Made by a program: the position numbers and the translations under genes. The notes beneath the pieces were generated by a model, which was not told where the DNA came from, did no database searches, and saw nothing but the letters and a program-made list of their open reading frames with translations. Positions 21,212 through 34,100 of a DNA stretch of 64,000 nt are shown here, piece by piece. How positions within the stretch are numbered: position 1 is the stretch's first letter; each line of letters begins with the position of its first letter. Origin of the DNA: Bolinopsis microptera. Lineage: Eukaryota; Ctenophora; Tentaculata; Lobata; Bolinopsidae. Location of the stretch: assembly GCF_026151205.1 (NCBI RefSeq), contig NC_087072.1:22337603-22401602 (forward strand), given 5' to 3'.

Positions 21212-22103
21212 TCAGTAAACTCTCTCAGTCTCACAGTACAACACCAGATCGAATTCAAATCGGTCGAGATTTAACGGAAATTAATAAAAGCTATTCTTAG
21301 ACATTTCAATGACTGTGCTTAACCATCCGTGAGCAAGAACATTTGTTGAACAATCTTGCTTTGATTTCAAAAGATCTGTCATCCAATTGCTTGCTTATGA
21401 TAATTGATTTGATTTCAGTACAGTTGAAAAGTTTTGGTTTATGCAGTTGATTTAAATGTAAATTATGCAATATGTTTTTAAAATCTTTTCCATTTTCGTA
21501 TCAAAGCAAAAAAACTTGCATGCTTTTTCATTTTTATTAAATTAATGCTAAATTGTGTTATCGAAAAGTTTAATTGTTTCGCGAATGAATTCACTCTGTT
21601 AATTGTAGGAGATTTGTTAATTACCCTACTATGATCCGTGTATTTGTTTTAAAATGTGATTGTTATTCAAGATTTGTTTAACACAATTATTTTCTGTGAC
21701 CATGTTTTTTAATGCGCTTATTCAGTTTGCTTTTACTAAAGTTAAACTATACAGATTTACGATTTGTTGACGGATAAAACAGGATCTAAGGATCTTCCAT
21801 ACCACTTTTAATAGAACGCCAATTATACTTTCAGAGGGCCGTAGATTAGTTTATCACAAGCTAACTCTGGTGTTTTGCCTATAAACAATAAACATCGGCG
21901 TCACAACATCGCGTGTCCTAAGATGAGGGGAGATATTTCAGTAAAGTATGTACGTGATCTCCAGTTTCTGCGGAAATTGTAATTCTCTACTCTGGAGACC
22001 AGTATCAAAACAGTTCTAGTCGTAACCGGTCAACAATAATAAGTTAATTATAACGAACTCTTATCATTGTAGCGTGAAATAATCATCCTGTCCGTGTAGC
22101 GCT
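21212..22103. other. Intergenic region between the LMBD1 and APMAP genes
   Basis: It holds the probable LMBD1 polyadenylation signal (AATAAA, 21283-21288) and must contain the APMAP promoter. No ORF or repeat was recognised. Confidence 0.5.
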
Positions 22104-25100
22104 ATGTCCGGGGTGGAGTCCAGCCCACCGGACGAAGAAGAAACACCAGATGAGATGGAATCAGAGACTATGGACGCATTCACCCTGGATGGGGACTCTG
22201 CGGACCCCAACTATTCTTCACTTGTCGACACCATTACCACCAGAATCAGGTTAGTTTTTAACTGTGTAGTGAGAAGATAAGATAATGAATATTATATGTA
22301 AAAGTATATACCCGCCCTCAAATCGAAAAAAACCTACATTTTAATATACTCTAATCATCTCCCCAATGAATAGAACAGTTTTTGGGACATGAAAATATAC
22401 TCTTGTTTTATCAAGTATGTCGATCAACAATCAACATGGATTCAGCGCTTTTTGGATTGAACATTTGAGTACGACGTAATAGAGCTAAAATAATGGCTAG
22501 AGCTATTTATTATATGTGGTCAATGTGCTGTCCTTATAGAATATAGATGCAAGAAAATCAATGTGGTTGCTTTGATTAAATTCTTAATTTGAATATTAAA
22601 ATGTTTCCAAATTGTCCCACTTGGATGCAATTGGTGTTCTGACTTCTTATGACGTCAAAGGGTGCACGGCCATTGTTTTAGCGACGCCCATACCAGAGCC
22701 ACTTGATAGAATATGTAGTATACTAATTGGGTTCTGGAGTGCATGATTAGTCTCAAATGAGTTTTTATTCTTCTGTGAAAGAAACACTAGTGTGTAGATA
22801 CACTTGCATTAGGATATTTTCAAACTTCAAAGCCATTATTTCTGCATATTATTATTTCTGCATTATGTTTAAACTGTAGCTGATCCGTTTAATTTCCAAA
22901 CTTGCGAACCTTTTCGATTATTAAATCTTTGTTCTCGACTTTGTATCAAACTATCAACTAATTTCAGTATACTTTGTAATATATGTAGTATTGATGCTGA
23001 CTAAGTTGACCAGGTCCAACATGATAGTGTAATAATATGTTCACATATTCAGTCAACTCAGTAACATCACCATGATGTGGAATTAAAGGTTTTCTCTTGG
23101 TGCACTTGGGCAGTAAACACGATGTTTGGGTACTGAGTTAGCGTGGTGTTCTACAGCTAATAAACTTGCTGCCAGTATTATAGATGTCTTGCTGTATACT
23201 TTGAAATAACTCTTCCTTGCCCTAGACAGCCTGGCCATCTCCCGCTCTGGAAATGGTTATTAGTTCCAGTATTATAAGCATTGGTATAATGTAATGGTTA
23301 ACGTGTGTTTGGTATAATCATAATAATGATGTAGTACAGAACTGTTACACTGACTACAATGTTATTAGCACTGCTGTACGAATTACGAAATAGCCCCACT
23401 TTAATAGTATGCATTGATTGCTGCTCTACTGGCCTTACTACCTACGTCATTGTACGTATGACGTTATTGTACGTATGCCGTATGCATGACGTCATTGTAC
23501 GTATGCAGCACACAGGTATGACGTCATTGTACGTTTGACGTGTAGTTTTAGGTGTAATCTTTAATTTCCAAGAGTGTTTGTCTAACCTGGATAGTGAATA
23601 TTTATATCTTTATTCGGTGTGATTATTCCCTAAAAGCTATCTGTGTAAGACCGTGTCCATTGGGCCGTGTTCTTGGAGCCATGTTCACAAAGCTGTGTCG
23701 TATTAATGAGCCGTGACCCTATGATCAGCTGTGGTCCGTGTCTCGTTTATTTTAGTCACTCATAGTCATCAGGGGGGGGGGGGTGTCATCACTCATCAGT
23801 CAATGAGATTTACTCTCTTGTCATTTCGCCAGAATTCTAAGAAATCTCACTTCTCCTCCATTATCGATTACCCCTTTATCCCGCACATCAAATATACTTT
23901 AAAATAACTCTGCTCAGTGCTCAGTGGCTTGTGATAGAGGCGGTGGCTACCGATTTTAAAATTTCCTTCGTAACTAGTAGAGTTACTGGGTTTGAACTTT
24001 GATGACACATTACCGCTAAATTTGCCTTGACTTCTCCATGATAATTTAATGGAATTCCTCAGTTATCACTTTTTACATCTCGTATATGTTTGTCTTTTAT
24101 CTCTCTCGCTAATTGATGAGATAAGCCGTTTTTACGACGCACTGGCTACAGCATACAGCTTGTAACTACTGACGAACAGACGAACAGACGAACTCACGGG
24201 CTCAGTGGTACCGACACAGAGCGGTCCTTTTCCTAAAAGCCACAAAAACCTCCCTACTAAAGTAAGTCACTACATTTCGATTTGCAATTTGACTGAAATG
24301 GAGACCCAGACTGAGCTAAGCGGTCGCACATATTGTTTCACCACGGCAACTTGCATGGACCTGATTGGTAAACTAGTAGGATACCAGCTCGATCGGGAGC
24401 TGAAATCTTTCGGAATGGACGACGAAACTCTTTGTAATCTAACCGTCCTTAAAAAGAAGGAACTACTCAAATTGAACCTTCAAGATAATGTGTGTTGCCA
24501 AACACCGAGCGAGACGACTAACAAACTCACTAAACTAACACAACTGTTTTCGAGGTCCGCGAACGATACGGTGACAGATCTAAAGAAGAGCTTAGAAGAC
24601 GCCAAGGATCTCGTCTCCTCCCTACAGAAGCTTGATCCCGCCACCCACCCCCCACCCACCCTCCCTGAAACGGCAGTGACGGAAACTTCTCACGTTCAAG
24701 ATATAGAGGAGCAGCCCTTCATCGCACTGGATTCCGGTAGCTTTCTCGAGAGGTTTGAGTTTGAAAAGCTTAATTCTGAACTGACTTTTGAGTGCAGCTT
24801 TGCGAATAGGAAAGTAACTTACTTCGGCGATTTACCTTACAAGTACACTGGGGGTTATCACAAGAAGAAGGCCTTGCCAAAGGATTCATATCTCACTGAA
24901 ATTCTACTTGCTGTGGCGGATATGTGCAAATCAAATGATATTGATTACTCCGAGTTCAATAGCTTCATGGTGACTAAGTATGATACCCCCGACGATTACA
25001 TACCCCCTCACTCGGATGATGAACAGTGTATAGCTAGAGATAGTAATATTCTTACAGTTTCTTTCGGGGGAGCTCGAGAAGTTGTTTTCCGTCGCCGCCC

Positions 25101-28100
25101 ACCTGGCGAATACCGCAAACAGAGCTTAACTGTGAAGCACGGCGAGTGCTACGTCATGTCACGTAAATCTCAGGATAGTTTTGACCATGCCGTCCCCAAG
25201 GTTGATCCTGCTAATTTTGACAGGCCGAGAATTAGTATAACACTTCGAAAATTGACCCCTAACATCCCACAAATCCCCGCCAATGAACCTCAGCGACCCA
25301 AACGGGTGTTAGTATTATCAGACAGTAAAAACTCTTCTTTCGACTGTTCCAAGTTTAAAGCGCCCGTAGTTGCCTTCCGCGAAGATCTCTTCCTGCTGCG
25401 CGATCTTGAGGAACACAAAGAATCTATCAAATCCTCGGACATAGTTCTTATTAGTGCTGGGGTAAACGACATGAGGAAAAATGGTGTGAACGCCCAAATT
25501 TTGCATGATCATGTCAGAAACTTTGTCGTACAGTATCCGAAAACCCAGTTTCTATTTGATTCCGTTACAAACGTGACCATGAATGCAGACCCGTACAATG
25601 AACTGAACCCGAACATTAACTTCTTCAATCAGCTTATGTTTAAATGCTCCCTTCGTCATGCCAACATACATCTGTTTGATAACCTATCGTTCGGATGGGG
25701 TCATCTAGCACGTGACGGCCTACACTTTAACTACAGCGGACAGAAAGTCACGTCTGATACCTGGGTCCATGTTGTATTAGTCTGCCTTGGATTTAGACGT
25801 GGCCCTTTACCACTACGTTATGACTTTGTGAAATTGCATGAAGAGTCTCAGTCCTGGAAATGAACGATAAATCCATTTAACAAAATAGTAAAGTTTCAAT
25901 CTAGAGATCAAAGTATAAATCGTATGTGACCAAATATTTAAGTCTTTAGAAATGCACTGAACACAAGAAACAAAATCAATTTCCAACAAAATAATACTTA
26001 CTACAAACTTTATGCTCGGCCTTGTAACTTGATGCAAGAGTAGCGAATTAAATGTCTAATCTTCTTTTTAGAGAGATAACGCCGATGATAAGGCGACTTA
26101 CATTAAAAAGTAATTAAGTACACGTAATTTGCCACACGCGATTCCGGTGCCATGTACTCGGCACTGAAATACATTGTACACACTCTGCACTATGCAGATA
26201 CACTGACAGACACACTGACTAGTGACTTACAACAACACAAGCAAGCTGTTGCCAAGTGCAACATAAAATGTCTGAATCTCTACGGTTGCTAGGTAACCAA
26301 AAAGTAGAATTTTCAGTCTAGTAAAGAGTAAATTGTAAACACAGTTTTTCGTTTTTCAATTTTTAATTTTTGACGATAATCTCTCACACAGAACTGAAAG
26401 TTCTCGTTAGATTTATCAAATTAATTTTCTTATTTTTCTTACTTCTTCCTCTCTTTTCTCCTCCTCCTTTTTCTTTCTCTTGGTATATCTATATATAGAG
26501 ACCGCAGGTATAAATACTTATCGGTGAATCTCGGTAATTGCAATCTTTAAATGTCAAGCTTACCCAAAGCGAAAGTTTGTGATAAATGTAACAAACGTAT
26601 TCCAAAAACCGCGCCTCTGCTTACTTGCTCACTTTGCAACGACACCAAGCATCCTAAATGTATGAGACTCTCGAAATCTGATTCCCTGCACATAATATCT
26701 TCAGGCTTTTCTTGGACCTGTTACGATTGTTTAGCCAGTGCCCTCCCTATCAATGCGTGCCATTCACCAGTCGAGAAGCCTGCATTCGGGCCTGTATTCA
26801 AAGTTAAATGCAATTCCTGTGCAGGATGGTGCTATTCACCAAAAAACCTAAGATATTGTAACTGGTGTGGAAAAAGTATACATTCCAAGTGTATGAAACA
26901 CGAGTTAGGTTGTAAAACATGTTGTGAATCTATGATTCCTGGTTTCAACTACGAACCACACCATCTACTTGATGATTACAGCCACCTACATGACTTATTT
27001 TTTAATCCATATGATAGAGAAAACATTGCAAATGATATAGGTAATCAACTTGATGATGAACAGGACAGGGAGTACTTTGATGAAATTTCAAATATACTGG
27101 TAGAATGTAGATATAAGGAACAGAAGCACGTACAGAACTCAGGAGCAAACGAGCTGAAATTATTTTCACTGAATATTCGATCGCTGATCAAGAATATTGA
27201 ACACCTGCGAGAAAACATAGAAACATACTGCAAGTACGATGTCCTATGTCTGAACGAAACCAATCTCATTGAATCCAATTTGCCCAATGGCGTAACTGAT
27301 ATTTTACTCGAGGGTTTCCATGAACCTCTACTTAAGGGCCCAAACAGAACTTCGGGTCGGGGTGGTGGTCTTGCAATTTATATCAATAAGCGAGTGTGTG
27401 AGTTTGAGAATATTGAACAATTTATTCCTAATCTCCGGGACGTAGATGAGATCACCAAATCGGCAGGTGAATTCATGTTGGTGAAAATTAACAACTGTAA
27501 AGGACTCAACAAAACCAAACTAATTGTTGACGTTTATAGGTCTCCATCACGTGACCCCGATAAGTTCATAGCTTTACTTGATTCCGTACTATTAAGCTTA
27601 GACCGTCACAACAGAAAACACATAATGTTTGCTGGAGATTTTAATTTAGACCTCATAAACCACAGCAACAATGTACATTGCCAAAATCTAGTGGACACCA
27701 TGTCGAAATACGGTTTTTTTCAGCTTGTTGCACGACCAACACGAGTTACAAGTCACAGCAGGACCTTAATTGATCATGTCTACAGCAACGATGTTCAGCA
27801 TACTCTCAGTTGCAATGTCCTGACAGTTGACATTTCAGACCATTTTGCCACCTTGACTACGATCTCTCTTGGTGATTTCTCTTACAGTCCTGCTAATGAT
27901 CGATCCAAAACCGAACGATCACAAAAGCGTGATACACGTGCATTCAACGCCGCTAATAACTTAAAATTTTACGAACTGATCGACGCTGAAAATTGGGAGC
28001 AAATAACATCAAACATGGATGCTAATGAGCAGTATGATAAGTTCAACGAAATTTACAACAAGCACTATAACACCGCGTATCCAATCAAATCTAAGCATGT

Positions 28101-31100
28101 CAGAAGGATGAATGAAAGGAAAAACCCCAAGCCTTTTATTCTGCCGTGGCTTGAAGACGCGTGTGCTCGAAAAAACTTGATGTATTTTGAATCCACAGTT
28201 TGCCCCACACAGAAAAATGATGCTACGTACAAAAAATTGAAAAATTTTTGTGAAAAACATATCAATCTAGCAAGGGACAAATACCACAAAAAATACTTTG
28301 AAGAATATCAGTACAATTCCAAGAAACAGTGGGAGATGATAAATAAACTTCTAGGCAGGAAAGCTAAGCAAAATTCCAAATTCAAATTGAGGAGAGATGA
28401 TGGAAACTTGATAAATTCGAACCGCGATGTTGCTGAACATTTCAACGCGTACTTTGCTAATATAGCAACTAGAATCAAAGATCAGATCAGTGCGCGTACC
28501 ACTTTCGACCCTGGCGGGCATGCAAGATATTTAGACAGCCAGGTTGAGGAGAGCATGTTCATCTCGCCAACTGATCCTGTCGAAATCCAACGAACAATAT
28601 GTACCTTGAAAAATAAGGCCACACAGGATGTAAAAGTTGAGCCGCTCAAGATTGCCAAGGATTGTCCTAAGTTTTGTGGAATACTCTCAAATGTAGTAAA
28701 TTCTTCCTTCAATGAAGGCTGCTTTCCGACATCACTGAAAATTGCAAAGGTAGTTCCTATCCTTAAGGGAGGCTCAAAACTGGATGTGAAAAACTACAGA
28801 CCAATATCATTGCTCTGCACCTTTTCAAAAATCTATGAGAAACTCATGCACAGAAGAGTCCTTGACTTCCTGGAGCGACATAGCACTTTATTTGAAGGAC
28901 AATACGGTTTTCGGCCGGGTCGGTCGTGTGAACATGCGCTCCTTGATGCAACCAACACGATTAGACACAACCTCTCCAAAAAAGAGGTCTCTCTACTCCT
29001 CCTACTTGATTTTAGCAAAGCGTTTGATGTAATTTCCCACGATATTCTCTTAGACAAACTGTATCATTATGGCATAAGAGGACTAGCACACCAATGGTTC
29101 AAGTCTTATCTAAGTTCCAGGAGTCAGTATGTTTCAATAGGGGGCACAAATTCTTCCTCACAGTCCATGAGACACGGAGTGCCGCAAGGCAGTATTTTAG
29201 GACCTTTACTTTTCATAATATATATCAATGACATGCCAAAAATCAAATCGTACGCTAAATTTGTTTTATATGCTGACGACGCAAACATAATTATCTCAGG
29301 TAAAAATCATCAAGAAATACTACAAAAGATGACCGAATTTTCACCTTTATTGATAAACTGGGTAGATCAAAATGGTCTTTCGTTAAACCTTAAGAAAACG
29401 TGCTACATGCTCCTCTCACCCAACAGAACCTCAACACCTGACGTAAATATTCAAATTGCAGGCACCACTATTGAGCGAAAAACTGAGGCCCGATTTCTTG
29501 GCGTAATTGTTGACGAAAAATTGACCTGGACCAGTCACATTACTGCTCTTAAAGCGAAAATGATGCGGTATATTGGTATTATGTACAAAATAAAAAGTCG
29601 GCTGCCGATTAAAGTTAGACTCCAGATATACCAAAGCTTTGTACAGTCTCATATAAACTATTGTTCATTGATATGGGGTTTTGCTGCAAAAAGCCATATA
29701 GATGCTTTATTCAGCAAACAGAAGCAAGGAATAAGGGCTATTATGCCTGGCTTCGTAAACTACTACTTTAAGGAAGGTGCCTTACCACAACACACAAAGC
29801 CATTTTTCAGTGAACATGAAATTCTCACTGTGCATGGTCTTATCGTTTACAACTCAATTATCTTGATGCATAAAGTTAAAAGCATGCCACAATTAGTCCC
29901 CAAAAACATCTCTCAAGCTTTTCCCGTCGACATACCCACAAAACTTTCTGATCACACGTCAGCCTGCTCCTGGCTCCAGTTATACGGGAAAAGACACTTT
30001 CAAAACAGTATTTTCTACAAGGGACCACTGCTCTCTGTCTTCGCAGACAAAGCAGACGTTACTACCCTTCCGACATTATTTTCGATAAATCTGTTCAAGA
30101 GTAGTGCCAAGAAAATGCTTCTTAATCTTCAAAGTGATGGTGATGTTAACGAGTGGCAACCATTCCTACTGCACAATGTTCCTGGCCTAAGACAGTCTAG
30201 ACGTGAAATTTAAACTTTTAACATTTAACCTGAATCGAATTTCAACTGAAACGAATATAATCTAAGTTTAAATTAAGTCTATTGTCTAATTAATGGCTTG
30301 CAACAGGGAGCAGTATGAAAATCACACAACCCAGCACATAGAAACTACACTAAATGACACAAATTTAAATGACAACTCGCAATTACTGACTACCAATATA
30401 ATAACCGCTCGCATAACTACCCCCACTTAGCGTAGATAAGCAAGCATTTCACTGCCGCTAAATTCTTTTTCCATACATTAATCTCAATCGCGCACTCATA
30501 ATTACTGTAAGCGCTGAGTTACCGGCCAAAATCATTAATCACTGATGGTAAAATTTTGCACAAAATTTTAAAATCAATAGTCCAAGCTGTTCAGTGCAAT
30601 TCTAAACTTCTTAACCTATAGGTTATGGATGTGTAATATCATGTGTAGCGTGAAGCGTTGTGTTTTTTAAATCTGTAGTTCATAGTACTTCATGATCACA
30701 GTGTACTTTTTGATAAACCGTGTGCAGTGCCCTTTCCAGAGGGTTTTTTTAAAAGAATTCTTTAACGTTACTATTTTCTATCTATTACTGTTTGTATTAT
30801 AATTTTGAGTAAACATTAATCGAGTAAACCGCTCGATTCCCAATCAAAAAATCAATCAATCAGAAATACTCCTAAATCATGCGGATCTTCTTTAAGGGTA
30901 ATTGATGTTAATGCCCAGAATTTGTTTATGCCAAAAATGGCGCGATCAATGATTTCTGCAGTCTACATTCACAAATTACAGAGCATTCAACTTGAGGGTT
31001 GCATTAACTTTTTATGTTCCTTGCGAGCTTTATCATCTAACTTTGCGAAGCACACTTTGTGCACGAACACCTGAGCACCTTTTTATATTTATCACGTGAC

Positions 31101-34100
31101 TATCGATTGTCGTTGTGATTGGGTATCAAGCCGCTCTTTCAGGGTAGTCATTACGTCACAAATATTACATTAACGCTAATGCCCGGATGGTCTTGAGCCC
31201 ATGTCTCGAGTTTCTATTTTGAGCCTCAAGCATTCGGTTGAAGTGATTTGTTCTTTGCTGTTCTTAGCCTATGCAATGACGTTTTTTGACATCATGAGAC
31301 CGCCTCTAATTAAATCGAACAGCTAATCTATGCTAAATGTTTCTTGATTATGACTCGACTATTTACATTTACTTTTTCAATGACTCTTACGAAATTTATT
31401 TGATTTGCACTTCAAAACGAGCTCAAATAGATCTCAACACGGGCCTAAGTGGGCTGATGGATTTAACTGTTTGGAAATAGTAAACAAGGATCCTACTTCC
31501 TCATGCGCTCTCACAGAATGTTATCAACCCACCGCATGCGGTATCTGTTCACCAGGAGGAGAAAATCCCGGAACTCGGTTCCCTTCCTCTCTTCCCGCTC
31601 TTTAGATGGCATCTGGGAGAAAACTAATGGGGCCTTAGTTCTCTTCCTGTCCACGTCTTGGTTTGTATTTACTGAACTAGTATTCTGTACCCTGGTTATC
31701 AGTCGATATTAAATGTAAAGTCAGTCAGCAATCTGTGCTGAAAGTTTTGGACGAGTTTCATGATTAATTGAGAATGTTCAATCAGACATTCCATGCTTTC
31801 AACAAATTATAAAACTTGGCACCGGGCCGATCTAGAGGCCCAGAATAACTCACATTGAACCAAGTTAATGATAGGTACCACTCACGTGATGCACTTAGCA
31901 GATGATCCCCAGGTCTGCTTGATAATACCCCACTGTAATAGGATCTAACATAATAGCCAATAAACGGACGACTTAGCCGGGTTCCAACCAATCAGAACAC
32001 TGTATTTAATCGGTTGAGTAGGAACACTTTCAAGCTTGTCAGGTTCTGTAATTAGCTCTATTCAGTGTATTGGTTGTGTGTTTCCTGTAGAATCTGACTA
32101 GAGTCAGTTTTGTTGGGGGGTTTTGCGCCAATATTAGTCATGGTCCGTTCTAAAGTTGAGCAGCATTATTTTGAGTAAGTCCTGCTTTTCAGTTTAATTC
32201 TCTTAAAATTGGGTATTGGTCCAGTACAGGCTCCAGTACAGGCTCCAGTACAGGCTCCAGTACAGGCTCCAGTACAGGCTCCAGTACAGGCTCCAGTACA
32301 GGCTCCAGACTCCAGTACAGGCTCCAGTACAGGCTCCAGTACAGGCTTCAGTACAGGCTCCAGTACAGGCTCCAGTACATGCTCCAGTACAGGCTCTACG
32401 ACCGCATTATTTTAAAATTATTGACCACTAATCAGTCTTATGACCCGCAGCTCAGCCAGTTCGGTGTGCAAGAGATCAGTACAGTTGATATCTCTCCTTC
32501 TTGTTGTGATGATCGCTGTTATCGTCTCCTACAGTCCTCCGATACGTCCTGTTACTTTCAGGTTAGTCCCGGACGTTTTGTTAATTGGAAATTTAGACTT
32601 GAATCACCAGATTTCATTCGTATTCTAGAGAAATTTTTAGGTGTTTTATTTACAATTAAAATTATTTGTAGTTTGTTCAACTTGTTCTTAACGAGTTTCC
32701 ATCCCCAGAATGCCACCAGCCCCGAAGCTCACTGGACCACTAACAGAAAATAACAGACTCAGATCCACTCAACAGATCCTAAAAAGTAGGATTGTTGGGC
32801 CTGAATCCATAGCTATAGGGTCAGATGGTAAGTCAGGGCCCCGTACCTTCAACAGTTCGTGATTAATATCATTCTTTATTTTTTTCCTAGGAACAGGGCT
32901 TACGAGAATCGTATCAGTATGATTTGTGCAACACATATATCACACTTCTACCACAAACCTACCGTTAAACACCCTCCCCTTTACACAGGACTAGCTAACA
33001 AACACCCCTCCCCAGGAACCCTGTACACAGGACTAGCTAACAAACACCCCTCCCCAGGAACCCTTTACACAGGACTGGCTATCAAACACCCCTCCCCAGG
33101 AACCCTGTACACAGGACTAGCTAACAAACACCCCTCCCCAGGAACCCTGTACACAGGACTAGCTAACAAACACCCCTCCCCAGGAACCCTTTACACAGGA
33201 CTAGCTAACAAACACCCCTCCCCAGGAACCCTGTACACAGGACTAGCTAACAAACACCCCTCCCCAGGAACCCTTTACACAGGACTAGCTAACAAACACC
33301 CCTCCCCAGGAACCCTTTACACAGGACTAGCTAACAAACACCCCTCCCCAGGAACCCTTTACACAGGACTAGCTAACAAACACCCCTCCCTAGGAACCCT
33401 TTACACAGGACTAGCTAACAAACACCCCTCCCCAGGAACCCTTTACACAGGACTAGCTAACAAACACCCCTCCCCAGGAACCCTGTACGGGGGGGGGGGG
33501 GGGGGGGGGTAATGACTACTTTTGGGGACTTGGGGAATTACGTCAACGATTTTACCCCGAGTCCCCATGATTTTTAGTCCCCATTAGTCCCCAAAAGTCT
33601 CCATTAATCCCCATTTAGATGATTTTTAGTCCCCATTAGTCCCCAAAAGTCTCCATTAGTCCCCATTCAGATTTATCCTACTCTTATCTTGGACAAAACA
33701 TCTCGATCGATTCGTGATTAAACTAACCTGAAAACCATAAATAACTGTCAAAAATTCTGGGGACTTATGGGGACAAATGGTGAATTACGTCAACGAGTTG
33801 ACCTCTAGTCCCCACGATTTTTAGTCCCCATTAGTCCCCAAAAGTCTCCATTGTTAGTCATTACCCCCCCCCCCCCCTGTACACAGGACTAGCTAACAAA
33901 CACCCCTCCCCAGGAACCCTGTACACAGGACTAGCTAACGGTAAGATAGTGTCAGTACGGGGTAAAGTGATAACAGAGATAGGCTACACTGGTCACGTGC
34001 ATTGCTCCAGTGAGGAGACTTGTGGGAGACCCCTCGGGGTCAGGATCCACAATGAGTCTCTCTATGTCATCAACGCTTACAAAGGTTAGATAAGTACACG

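Larger units (their letters stand above)
24100..30870 (+). mobile_element. Non-LTR retrotransposon with AlkB-SGNH ORF and pol ORF, in APMAP intron 1
   Basis: Two long intact ORFs on the plus strand (24298-25863 and 26551-30213), with a 3' region ending near an AATCAATC-type short repeat (about 30842-30867), form what looks like one LINE in the sense orientation of APMAP. The 5' limit is a guess. The 687-base spacer between ORFs is long for a LINE, so two adjacent elements, or an unrelated gene followed by a LINE, cannot be excluded. Confidence 0.7.

Noticed and set aside
31405..31712. Two short overlapping plus-strand ORFs in APMAP intron 1
   Set aside because: Not protein-like, no motifs and no phased splice partners.
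32859..33512. ORF with LYTGLANKHPSPGT repeats read as a separate repeat protein
   Set aside because: It is the in-frame acceptor array of APMAP exon 4, not an independent gene.
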